Positions 25,370-33,925 of a stretch of DNA of 64,000 nt are shown piece by piece. Position 1 is the stretch's first letter; every line of letters starts with the position of its first letter. Source of the stretch: Palsa-506 sp963836355 (GTDB lineage: Bacteria > Actinomycetota > Actinomycetes > Streptosporangiales > Streptosporangiaceae). The notes beneath the pieces were generated by a model. The model was given only the letters and a program-made list of their open reading frames with translations, searched no databases and had not been told where the DNA came from. The position numbers were made by a program, and so were the translations under genes. Where the stretch lies: positions 116,934-180,933 of the forward strand of contig CAWIJO010000019.1 of NCBI GenBank assembly GCA_963836355.1, in the 5' to 3' direction.

Positions 25370-25873
25370 ATGCCTGACGGACCGCTCGAGCCGCAGGCCG
25401 TGGCGTCGCTCGAGCGGCAGGCCGGCCGCCGGACCGCCCGCCGATCCCTCTCTCGTTGGGCGGTCCATCTCGGTCTCTTGTGCTCGGCAGCGGCCGCACT
25501 CGGCACGCTGGACCTGCTGCACGTGCGGATCGCCATCCACACCGACGTCGGCCTTGTCTTCGTCGGGCTTGTGGTCATGCACCTGGCCCAGCGCCGCCGG
25601 ACCCTCGCTCGCATGGCCGCCCAGAACGTCCGGGCCCGGACGTTCGTCGGACGGAGGATCCGCCTCACCGTTTCGGACCTCCTGCTCCTCTTCATCACCC
25701 TGAACGTGCTCGTGTCAGGCGTCCTGGACTGGAGCCGCGGCGTGCTAACACGGCTGCCGCTCCCCAGGCAATTCGACAGGTGGCACGCTGACTCCGGGCT
25801 CGTCCTCGTCGTATACCTGGCGGTGCACGTCTGGCGTCGGAGGAAGCGCCTCCGGCGGTCGACGATCCGATAG
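25370..25873 (+). CDS. Four-helix membrane protein with paired histidines (DUF4405-like)
   Basis: A 167-residue protein with four hydrophobic segments: about 30-47 (WAVHLGLLCSAAAALGTLDL), 55-72, 100-115 and 137-153. Histidines sit at helix positions that can face each other (VHLGLL, AIHTDVGLVFVGLVVMHLAQ, RWHADSGLVLVVYLAVHVW). This is the pattern of DUF4405 and cytochrome b-like membrane proteins that bind b-type haem. Basic loops (RRRTLARM, RRRKRLRRS) mark the cytoplasmic side. It stands among fragments, but the frame itself is intact and is followed by a terminator hairpin. Confidence 0.55.
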   Translation: MPDGPLEPQAVASLERQAGRRTARRSLSRWAVHLGLLCSAAAALGTLDLLHVRIAIHTDVGLVFVGLVVMHLAQRRRTLARMAAQNVRARTFVGRRIRLTVSDLLLLFITLNVLVSGVLDWSRGVLTRLPLPRQFDRWHADSGLVLVVYLAVHVWRRRKRLRRSTIR

Positions 25874-25875
25874 CG

Positions 25876-25905
25876 GGCGATGCCGGGTGCGGACCCGACA
25901 TCGCC
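25876..25905 (+). terminator. Hairpin after the DUF4405-like gene
   Basis: GGCGATGCCGGGT (25876-25888) pairs with ACCCGACATCGCC (25893-25905) with one mismatch and a four-base loop. It starts two bases after the stop codon. The right arm is partly repeated just downstream (GACCCGACATCG). Confidence 0.65.
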
Positions 25906-26105
25906 GGGTGACGACCCGACATCGTAGGCAAGCACCTATCCGTGGCCCGATTCAATCAGTGTCGCCGTCTCGACCTGCGCCGTCACTGTGGACCTGGGCG
26001 TCATGGCATCGGGGAAGTGGCCGTGAGAGACCGCAGTGGACCCTGCCCAATCACGCTAAGGGCACGCCGGTCCCGCGGTGGCAGCGGTCTTAGCGGTCTC
26101 GGGGT

Positions 26106-26852
26106 TCAGGCGATAAGCAGGCGAAGGCCAAGCTCTGCCGCCTCGAGATCGACGAGGTCGCGGTTGCGTTCGGCCCACCGGCCTGAGGCGAGGTCATCAC
26201 GCAGGCTGTGCACTGCCCTCTGCTCGGCGTCCGGCCCGACTCTGGCCCAGACCGATATGCCGCGACGGACATTCTCCGCCAGGTATGCCTCGGGCCGGCG
26301 CCAGTAGGCCTCGAAGAAGCCGTCCGCGCAGTCCCACGGAATGAGCACCGGCTCGGGGCGGGCTCCGATCGCGCGGGCCAGTTCGGTCAGCGAAGGCCGC
26401 CCTACGAGGAGGTCAGCGACCTCAGGCAGGTAGTCGCGAGTAAGCCAGAACCGGCGACGCCATCCGGTGTCACTGCTGTCGTGCGTGAACACCACCACGC
26501 GGCGAGCCACGCGCCGCATCTCGCGCAGGCCCGCGATCGGGTCCTGCCAGTGATGAACGGTGGCAAAAGCCATCGCGGCGTCGAAGGACTGGTCCTCGAA
26601 CGGAAGGCTCTCCGCGGTGGCAGCCACGCACTGCGCTGAGCCTGCGGGACGCTGCGCACGCATGAGCGCCGACGGCTCCACCGCGGTGACGTCACGGTCG
26701 GAGGGCTCGTAGGAGCCGGTGCCCGCCCCGACATTAAGCACGGTCCGCGCATCGCCGAGCGCAGCCCAGACCTGCGCGGCGATCCGCGGCTCGGTGCGCC
26801 GCGTCCCGGTGTAAGTGGCTCCGATGGTGTCATACAACTGCGCGCTGGACAT
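26106..26852 (-). CDS. Class I SAM-dependent methyltransferase
   Basis: A 248-residue protein. YDTIGATYTGTRRTEPRIA is an N-terminal block typical of small-molecule methyltransferases. ARTVLNVGAGTGSYEP is motif I, VTAVEPSALMRAQRP motif II, LPFEDQSFDAAMAFATVHHW motif III-IV, and GLREMRRVARRVVVFTHDSS a late strand. The C-terminal half (PEPVLIPWDCADGFFEAYWR and RRPEAYL) is conserved in a group of actinobacterial and cyanobacterial enzymes. The frame is intact and stands between decayed genes. The substrate is unknown. Confidence 0.85.
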   Translation of the reverse strand: MSSAQLYDTIGATYTGTRRTEPRIAAQVWAALGDARTVLNVGAGTGSYEPSDRDVTAVEPSALMRAQRPAGSAQCVAATAESLPFEDQSFDAAMAFATVHHWQDPIAGLREMRRVARRVVVFTHDSSDTGWRRRFWLTRDYLPEVADLLVGRPSLTELARAIGARPEPVLIPWDCADGFFEAYWRRPEAYLAENVRRGISVWARVGPDAEQRAVHSLRDDLASGRWAERNRDLVDLEAAELGLRLLIA

Positions 26853-27032
26853 GACACAGCCTTCCTGGCTGTCACCACCGCCGTCCCCGCACCGCGCGTG
26901 TGGCCCGGGTAACGTGTCGCTGCCCGGAGTGCTCGTCGCTTGCGCACCATTTCATCACATTGGCCGACCTGACGTTCCGCAGGCCACCGGCCAGAGCGTA
27001 GCCAGCACACCCAGCTAGCCAGGTCACCGCCG

Positions 27033-27290
27033 CTAGCCGCCCGGCCGACCGGTGACCTCGGCTCCCGGCCTATGCGGCGGCTGGTACCAGATTCTGGGGC
27101 AGCCGTCGGTGCGGCAGGGAATGTGCTTGGCCAGCCATTCGCCGTGGCCGGGCGACACGAACATGTCCTGCCTGCCGTGCAACAGCAGGATCGGGACAGC
27201 GATGTCGGCGAGGGTCGAATCCTCGGGGCCGGCCTTGGTGACCTGGGCCGACACCGGGAGGCCCTGGCCGCGCAGGAGGAAGCGGTCAGC
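27033..27290 (-). pseudogene. Alpha/beta-hydrolase C-terminal fragment joined to tricorn remnant
   Basis: The frame with STLADIAVPILLLHGRQDMF and VSPGHGEWLAKHIP shows the acid-containing strand (HGRQD) of an alpha/beta hydrolase. The nucleophile part is missing upstream, where the sequence changes abruptly to tricorn protease. The final His region is also not clear. It is a fusion of fragments caused by deletion. Confidence 0.5.
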
Positions 27291-28992
27291 CTGGGGCGCC
27301 CGGTCGCGATGCCGTAGGACTTCAGCGCCTGGACCACGAGGTCGCCGCCGGACATCGCGTACCCGTCCGTGATCGCTACGATCGGCCCGCGCGGTGCCTC
27401 GGAGGGGTAGGTCAACGGCTCCTCGTATCGGGACAGGTTCCAGCCGATGATGCGCCGGGCGAGCTTCTCGGCCACCAGCTGCTCCGCGTCGCCACCCGAC
27501 GTGCCCCGCAAATCCACGATCAGGCCGTCTTGCCGGAACTCGGTGTACAAGTCCCGGTGGAGCTCCGCGGCCTGGCCGGCCAGCAGCGCGTTCGGGCCGA
27601 GGTCCGGGTCCACCGGCCGCCCGTCCACCGCGACGATGAGATCGCCCGGCGCCGCGGCGACGCCCGGCGCGGCCAGCGGGGAGCGCGCGGCGATCACCGA
27701 CGACTCGCCGGGCAGGATACGCGCGATCCGCCAGGTCCCGTCCCCGGCGGGCTCGACGTCGGCGGGCTCGACGTCGGCGCCGAGCAGGCCCTGAGCCAGC
27801 GCCGGGTCACCGCCCGAGCCCGCGCGATCTCGGTGATGACCGGCTCGCCATCCAGCGCCACCGTCAGCAGCTGGCCATCAGCGCATGCGACCGCTGCCGC
27901 GCACCCGTCCGGCGCCACCGCCAGCTCCAGGATCCGGCCGAACTCGCCATGACCGATCCGCCGCGCAGCCGAGCCATCAGCGGGGATCACGTCCAGACCG
28001 TCCTCCCCGCCGTTATCTGACGCGCAGGCAACCGCGTCCGTGCCGGGGATGATCACCGGAAGCCGGCCGCGTACGCCTGGCTCGGCGAGCAGGGCCCGGG
28101 CAGGCTCGTCCCGGCCGGGCAGCCAGTGCACGGTACCGCGCACCTCGGCGGCAAGCACCCGGCCGCTGGAATCCAGCGCGAACGAGCCCAGCTGCTGCTT
28201 CGCGGACACCGGATAGGGGGCCCGCCCGGAGCGGACTCCGCTAAGCCGTATGTCCAGGCGCGCCGGCTCGGCGTCGAGCGACTGGAGCAGCCAGAATCTC
28301 CCCGGCCTGCTGGTAGACCGCGCGCTGCCCGTCGGTCGTCGCGTGCCGGGCGTAGTACTGGCCGAGGTCGGTGTGGCGGCGCAGGCCCGTGCCGTCCGGG
28401 AGCGCGGAGTACAGCGCGCCGGTCCCCTCGGCGAGTACCAGATCTTGCCGCCGGCACCGCCGCGGTAGCGCTTCCACTGGGCCGGCTCGGCCGGCTCGAC
28501 GATCATGGCACTGCCAACCAGCACAGCACCGTCGCGTACCGTGACGTCGCCCGCCGGCCCGTAGTCGAGCCGGCGAGCCGGTCCGCTCAGCGGCACGGAG
28601 AACGCCCAGGTCTTCATGCTGGAATGCTGGCCGGTCCGGCTGAGGACGAGCACCTCTTTGTCGCTGACCCAGCCGCGCACGGTCGCGAACCGGTCACCCC
28701 AGTAGGTGTGCCGGCTGACCGGGCCGCCCTCAGCAGATACCGCATATGCCTCGCGGGCGGCGCGGCGCCCGCGCGCCCGGGTGCCGCGAGTCGAGGTCCA
28801 GGCGACGTGCGTCGCTGACGGGTTCAGCCGCGGATGTGGCACCGGGGCCTGGTCAGCAGTCAGCCGGCGCGCCCGGGTGCCACGGCCGTCTGCCGCCTCG
28901 CTCAGCGAGGCGAGCCAGACATCGTCCTCAGCCGTGAACGTGATGAGATCGCGTGCAAGGAGCGGGTAGCGGAGGTAGGGCGATTCGGCCAC
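27291..28992 (-). pseudogene. Tricorn-type S41 protease, internally deleted and frameshifted
   Basis: The N-terminal part (YPLLARDLITFTAEDDVWLA, RLTADQAPVPHPRLNPSATH) is the six-bladed propeller of tricorn protease. Two frame changes (about 28480 and 28330) separate its blocks; GALYSALPDGTGLRRHTDLG is found in another frame. After ALDGEPVITEIARA about 250 residues are missing. The sequence resumes with VIAARSPLAAPGVAAAPGDL (PDZ domain), IVDLRGTSGGDAEQLVAEKL and GPIVAITDGYAMSGGDLVVQ (catalytic Ser region). A whole protein has about 1,050-1,100 residues; here under 570 codons remain. It is clearly dead. Confidence 0.8.
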
Positions 28993-29138
28993 ACGCCGAC
29001 CCTATGCGTCACCGCCAGACTGCCGCTTTGTTCATCCCCGGCCGAGCGTGAGCTGGCGCTGGTGCAAGCGGAAGTGCTGAGTGGGATAGCGGTAGATGCC
29101 GGTGAGGGTCATATAGCTGGCGACGTGTGCCCAGGTGC

Positions 29139-29744
29139 TTAGGAAGGCCGGGGGGCGAGCATGGCGCGGAGCGCGTTGAGCGCGGCGTGCACGTCGAGTT
29201 CGGGATCGAGCAGCGCGTGCAGCAGCAGCCCGTCGCCGACCGCGCCGAGCAGCGTGGCGATCGCGTCGGCCGGGGCACCGGCGAAGACCGCGCCGCGCTC
29301 CTGCTCGGCGCAAACAGTCTGGATCATCAGCTCGCGGTACTGGGTGAGCATCGCGCTCATCCGCTCCCGCAGCGCCGCGTCGCGCTCGGCCTCGCGCATC
29401 GCCTCGAACATCAGCCGGGAGAGCACCGGGTCGATCGCGTCGCGGTCGGCCACCGCGGCCGAGATGAGCCCGATGAGATCGTCCACTCCGGCCAGGGCCG
29501 CGAATTCATCCGCCGGGATATCCCGCGCGAACGCGAACATCGCCGCCTCGATCAGCAGTTCCTGCTTGCCGCGGAAGTGGTAGCTGACTGCGCCGTGCGG
29601 CAGCCCTGCGCGCTCGGCGACCGCCCGGGTGGTCACCCGTCCCCAGCCGAGCTCGGCGATCAGCTCCGCGGCCGCTGTCATCAGCTTCTCCCGGGTCGGC
29701 GTGGACGCTACTGTCCGTCCGGCCAGTCCATTTGACTTGTCCAT
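29139..29744 (-). CDS. TetR-family repressor
   Basis: A 201-residue protein from ATG 29744. The helix-turn-helix lies at about 20-65: KLMTAAAELIAELGWGRVTT, RAVAERAGLPHGAVSYHFRG, KQELLIEAAM. The C-terminal ligand domain is all-helical (DPVLSRLMFEAMREAERDAA and the usual LLGAVGDGLLLHALLDP tetramer/dimer helices). Only 27 bases separate it from the divergently transcribed exporter genes. That gap contains the palindromes CATATG and CTAGCTAG, so it very probably represses drrA-drrB-like genes and senses their substrate. Confidence 0.9.
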   Translation of the reverse strand: MDKSNGLAGRTVASTPTREKLMTAAAELIAELGWGRVTTRAVAERAGLPHGAVSYHFRGKQELLIEAAMFAFARDIPADEFAALAGVDDLIGLISAAVADRDAIDPVLSRLMFEAMREAERDAALRERMSAMLTQYRELMIQTVCAEQERGAVFAGAPADAIATLLGAVGDGLLLHALLDPELDVHAALNALRAMLAPRPS

Positions 29745-29771
29745 ATGGCCCAATCTAGCTAGGCTGACCGC

Positions 29772-30807
29772 ATGATCACAGCACCCAGCATTATCGGCGA
29801 CCTGGCCGTCGAGACGGACGGACTGGTCAAGACCTTCGGCGCGACGCGCGCCGTCGACGGCGTGGACCTCGCCATCCCCCGCGGCAGCCTCTACGGCGTC
29901 CTCGGCCCGAACGGCGCCGGCAAGACGACGACGATCCGCATCCTCGCCACGCTGCTGCGCCCCGACGGCGGCACCGCCCGCGTGCTCGGCCACGACGTCG
30001 TCCGCGAGGCCGCCGCCGTGCGGAAGCTGGTCAGCCTTACCGGCCAGTTCGCGTCCGTGGATACCGATCTCACCGCCGAGGAGAACCTGCTGCTGCTCTC
30101 CCGCTTGCTTGGCTACTCCCGGCGCCGGGCCAGGCGGCGCGTCGGCGAGCTCCTCGCGGCGTTCGACCTCACCGGCGCCGCGCGCCACCAGGCCGCCCGG
30201 CTGTCTGGCGGGATGCGCCGCAAGCTGGACCTCGCAGCCAGCATTGTCGTCACGCCCGACCTGCTGTTCCTCGACGAGCCGACCACCGGCCTCGACCCGC
30301 GCAGCCGCAGCGCACTATGGGAGATCGTCCGCAGCATCGTGGCGGACGGGACGACGGTACTGCTCACTACCCAGTACCTCGACGAGGCCGACAAGCTGGC
30401 CGACCGGATCGCCGTTATCGACCATGGCCGGGTGATCGCCGCAGGCACCCGCGGCGAGCTGAAGAACTCCGTGGGCAGCGCTGGCATCCGGATCCGGCTG
30501 CTGGACCCGGCTCACCGGGACCGCGCCCGTGACCTGATCGCTGACCACCAGATCGTCGTCCACGACGAGCCCGACCCAGCCGTCATTTCCGCCCGGATCC
30601 CGGCACAGCAGTGCGCCGAGACCGCCGGCGAGCTCGCCGCGCACGCACTCGGCCAGGCTCACCGGCGCCGGGATCGGGGTGAGCGACTTCGCGCTCGGCC
30701 AGCCCAGCCTCGACGAGGTCTTCCTCGCGCTCACCGGCAGGCAGGCCGCGGCGGCACAGCCGGAACAGGCGCAATCAGCACGGCCAGAAACGGAGACCAT
30801 CCGATGA
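29772..30807 (+). CDS. DrrA-like ABC transporter ATPase (single frameshift)
   Basis: The product is the ATPase of a DrrAB-type drug or lipid exporter. LYGVLGPNGAGKTTTIRILA is the Walker A region, LSGGMRRKLDLAASIVVTPD the signature, and LLFLDEPTTGLDPRS the Walker B. The C-terminal tail of this subgroup (VSDFALGQPSLDEVFLALTG) is present, but one frame away from about 30655 on. With one extra base removed, the gene ends in TGA at 30805-30807, overlapping the permease ATG by the usual ATGA. As written, the frame instead runs into the permease and would give a 606-residue fusion. The length is one base over a multiple of three. Confidence 0.82.
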
Positions 30808-31592
30808 CCGCGATCTCATGGCACGAGCGCCCGGTCCCGGCCGGCCCGGCGGCAGCATCACTCGCGTTCGCGTGGCGGTCCCTGCTTAAGATCAAGCACG
30901 TACCGGAACAGCTCGGCGACGTCATCGGCATCCCGGTGCTGTTCACGCTGCTGTTCACCTACCTGTTCGGCGGTGCTCTGGCAGGCTCGACACACGGCTA
31001 CCTGCAGTTCCTGCTGCCCGGCACGCTCGCGCTGGCGGTCGTGTTCGTCACCGTCTACAGTGGCGTCACCCTCAACACGGACCTCGCCACTGGGGCATTC
31101 GACCGGTTCCGGTCCATGCCGGTCTGGCGGCCCGCACCGATCCTCGGCGCGCTGATCGGCGACATCGGCCGGTATCTGCTGGCCGGAGGGCTGGTCATCG
31201 GGCTCGGGCTCGCGATGGGCTACCGGCCGGCCGGCGGCGCCGCCGGGGTGCTCGCCGCCATCGCGATCGTCTTGCTGTTCGCCTCGGCCCTGTCGTGGGT
31301 CTGGATCACGCTGGGGCTGGTTCTCCGCTCACCCAATGCCGTGATGAGCATCGGCTTCGTGATCCTGTTCCCCGTCACGTTCATGAGCAACATCTTCGTC
31401 AACCCCGCCACCATGCCCGGCTGGCTGCGCGGCGTGAGCGACGCCAACCCGGTGAGCCACCTGGTCACCGCCACACGAACGCTGATGGCCGGCACCGCCA
31501 CTACCCCGCAGGTACTCTGGGCGGTGGCCGCAGCCGGAGTGCTGATCGCGGTCTTCGCACCGCTCACTGCCCTGCTGTACCAGCGGAAGTGA
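30804..31592 (+). CDS. DrrB-like ABC-2 type permease
   Basis: A 262-residue membrane protein from ATG 30804 with six hydrophobic segments, as in ABC-2 permeases. Blocks include AWRSLLKIKHVPEQLGDVI, PVLFTLLFTYLFGGAL, YLQFLLPGTLALAVVFVTVY, LATGAFDRFRSMPVWR (the coupling helix) and FPVTFMSNIFVNPATMPGWL. Together with the ATPase it forms a DrrAB-like exporter of antibiotics or lipids, controlled by the divergent TetR gene. The gene is intact. Confidence 0.88.
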   Translation: MTAISWHERPVPAGPAAASLAFAWRSLLKIKHVPEQLGDVIGIPVLFTLLFTYLFGGALAGSTHGYLQFLLPGTLALAVVFVTVYSGVTLNTDLATGAFDRFRSMPVWRPAPILGALIGDIGRYLLAGGLVIGLGLAMGYRPAGGAAGVLAAIAIVLLFASALSWVWITLGLVLRSPNAVMSIGFVILFPVTFMSNIFVNPATMPGWLRGVSDANPVSHLVTATRTLMAGTATTPQVLWAVAAAGVLIAVFAPLTALLYQRK

Positions 31593-31883
31593 ACCCGGCA
31601 GCACGGCCCGCGCGCCACACGCAAACCGACTAGCCGAACTAGCCGACCCATCGCATCGCAGAACTGGGTGATAGGCACGCTCAGGCTTGTCCCGGGCGGT
31701 GCGCAGGTCCCAGCGAATAGTCGGGGCTCGGGAGCGATTGGCGGCGGCGGCCGACTTCACGGGACGGCAGCTGGTGACCTGGCGTGATGCCCGCGGCCGC
31801 TTTACCGTGAAGTTCTCGTCGTCTGCTGGGGCCCCGGCTGGCCCAGCGCCCCGGGTCTCAGCCTGAGTGCCCGGAGGTGCCCG
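31593..31883. other. Spacer with homology to the region before 40292
   Basis: No gene was recognised. Bases from about 31806 on (GGGGCCCCGGCTGGCCC, GGGTCTCAGCC, CCCGATGGCCACCAC) resemble the stretch 40236-40300, i.e. the leader and start of a tyrosine-recombinase gene family present twice in the window. Confidence 0.5.
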
Positions 31884-33060
31884 ATGGCCACCACAACCCC
31901 CTTCACCGTCTTCGTCCCGATCACGCCCGTGTTCAGCGTCGCGGAGCGGCTGGCCCTGGCCGCAGTCAAGCGCCCCGCCACCGTGGCGTCATGGCTCGTT
32001 AGCAGCAGCGCGCGCCAGCGGCCCTGCGTGACCTCAAGGCCGGGGAGCGGCCGCTCAGCCACCGGATCCTGGACGAGCTGCCTCCCGGCAAGACGGTCGA
32101 GCACCTGCGCAGCGTGCTGGTGGCTACCCGAACCCTGCCGCCGCGAGATGAGCAGATGAGCCGGCTGGAACGCTGGATCGCCCAGGCCATCGCCGACCGC
32201 CCCGGCCCTGCCCAGCAGCAGCTGCTGCACCGCTATGCCATCTGGCACGTGGTCCGGCGGCTGCGCTCCCGGCTGGGCGGCGCCCACGCCACAGCCAGGC
32301 CGTGGCCGCCCGGCGGAACATCAAGGCGGCCACCGTCCTGCTGGACTGGCTCACCGCGCGCGGCCTGACCTTGGCCACCGCCCGGCAAGCCGACCTGGAA
32401 GCATGGCCGTCCAGCGAGCACGAAACCTACCGCGCCGACGCCGGGAACTTCATCCGCTGGGCCAGAAAGCACAAGCTGACCCAGCTGGACGCCGCAGCCG
32501 CCCGGTGGAGCGGACATCTGGCGTGATCGACACCGAAACCCGCTGGGAACAGGCCCGCTGGGTGCTGCACGACGGCACGCTCAGACCCGAAGACCGCGTC
32601 GCCGGGCTACTCGTTCTCCTTTTAAGCCCAATGGCCAGCCGCGATCAGCTGCCTCGCCCTCGGCCATGTCGACACCAGCGATGACCAGGCGCGGATCCGG
32701 CTCGGCCACGAGCCGGTCATCCTCCCCGAACCCTTCGACGCCCTGGTCCTGCAGCTGGTCGCGACCCGCTACGGGCACGCCGCCATCGGCGACGCGGGCA
32801 CCTCGCCCTGGCTGTTCCCCGGCGGCCAGCCCGGGCAGCCCATCAGCGCCTACCAGCTCGCCGAACGCCTGCGCCAGCTCGGCATCCGCTCCGGGCAGTC
32901 CCGATCCGCGGCGCTGTTCCAGCTCGCCACTGACCTGCCCGTCGCCATCCTCGCCCGCCTGCTCGGCATCCACATCAGCGTCGCCGTCGCCTGGCAGCGC
33001 GCCGCCGCCGGAGACTGGGCCGCCTACGCCGCCGACATCAGCCACCGCCTGGAACACTGA
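31884..33060 (+). pseudogene. Tyrosine-recombinase-like mobile-element protein, several frameshifts
   Basis: ATG 31884 opens MATTTPFTVFVPITPVFSVAERLALA, the start of an integrase family. Downstream blocks then lie in changing frames: ALRDLKAGERPLSHRILDEL and LERWIAQAIADRPGPAQQQL; after about 32285 LLDWLTARGLTLATARQADL and FIRWARKHKLTQLDAAAARW; after about 32620 RIRLGHEPVILPEPFDALVL, SPWLFPGGQPGQPISAYQLA and LARLLGIHISVAVAWQRAAA, ending at HRLEH. The order matches a long actinobacterial recombinase-like protein that often ends with this block. At least three frameshifts make it non-functional. The paralogous start occurs again at 40292. Confidence 0.6.
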
Positions 33061-33064
33061 CAAG

Positions 33065-33406
33065 ATGCAAGGACTGCCCGAACTCGACATCGCCCGCGTC
33101 CGCCGCTGGTGCGAGCAGCGCGTCCCCCCGGACGCACGAGACCAGGTCCGCGTCGAGTGCGACCTCGAACCCCGCTATCTGACGATCGTCGAGTGCAGGC
33201 CGCCCTGGCGTCAGGGCATCGGCCCAGAATGGACGCGGTTCCCCATCGCCCGGCTCCGCTACACCCAGGCCACCAAGATGTGGACGCTGTACTGGCGCGA
33301 CCGCAATCTCCGCTTCCACAGATACGACCAGCTCGAACCATCACCGGACATCGGCAACCTGCTACGCGAGATCGACCGCGACCCGATCGCGATCTTCTGG
33401 GGATAG
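33065..33406 (+). CDS. DUF3024 family protein
   Basis: A 113-residue protein starting 5 bases after the recombinase remnant. MQGLPELDIARVRRWCEQRV, VRVECDLEPRYLTIVECRPP, PIARLRYTQATKMWTLYWRD and NLLREIDRDPIAIFWG match the DUF3024 family across its whole length. Members are small soluble proteins of unknown function in actinobacteria and are often near mobile elements. The frame is intact, with GC at third positions like its neighbours. Confidence 0.82.
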   Translation: MQGLPELDIARVRRWCEQRVPPDARDQVRVECDLEPRYLTIVECRPPWRQGIGPEWTRFPIARLRYTQATKMWTLYWRDRNLRFHRYDQLEPSPDIGNLLREIDRDPIAIFWG

Positions 33407-33917
33407 GGCCGCCGACGTCGCGGGCCAGCCCGTCGAGCAGGATCCGCCGGGCGGTGGGCGCGTCCTGGGGCGTGTGCTGCTTCCTGGCAGGCATATGCAG
33501 ACCGTAGGGCAAGAACCTCGATAGCCGCGTCCTGGCAGCGCCGCGGCCCGGCGCATCACCCGGCCCAGCATTGCAGCCAGGGTGGATAGACCGTTTCAGC
33601 CCAGCTAACCGGCGGAGACGGGCCGCAGCTCAAGGACGCAGCGCCTGGCGAGCGGATGGGCCGATGCCACTTGGACTGCCTCAGCCATGTCTCGGCATTC
33701 CAGCACGTCGAAGCCCGGCAGAGCGCCCTGCGTGTCCAGGAACGCTCCCTCGGTCACTTGCAGTTGGTCTTGCCTGACCCGAACCGCCACCGCTTCGATG
33801 TCGGGCGCGAGGGCATCGCCGGTGATGCGCACCCCCTTGCCGCCCATGGTCGTCACCCATTGCTCAACATCACCTCCCGCCGGGCCAGGCGGTGCCTGAA
33901 CAGGTACGTTGTCCCGG

Positions 33918-33925
33918 CATACCAG
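33918..33925. repeat. Left copy of 8-bp target-site duplication CATACCAG
   Basis: CATACCAG directly precedes the left end of the insertion sequence. The same 8 bases follow its right end at 35770-35777. Confidence 0.85.
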
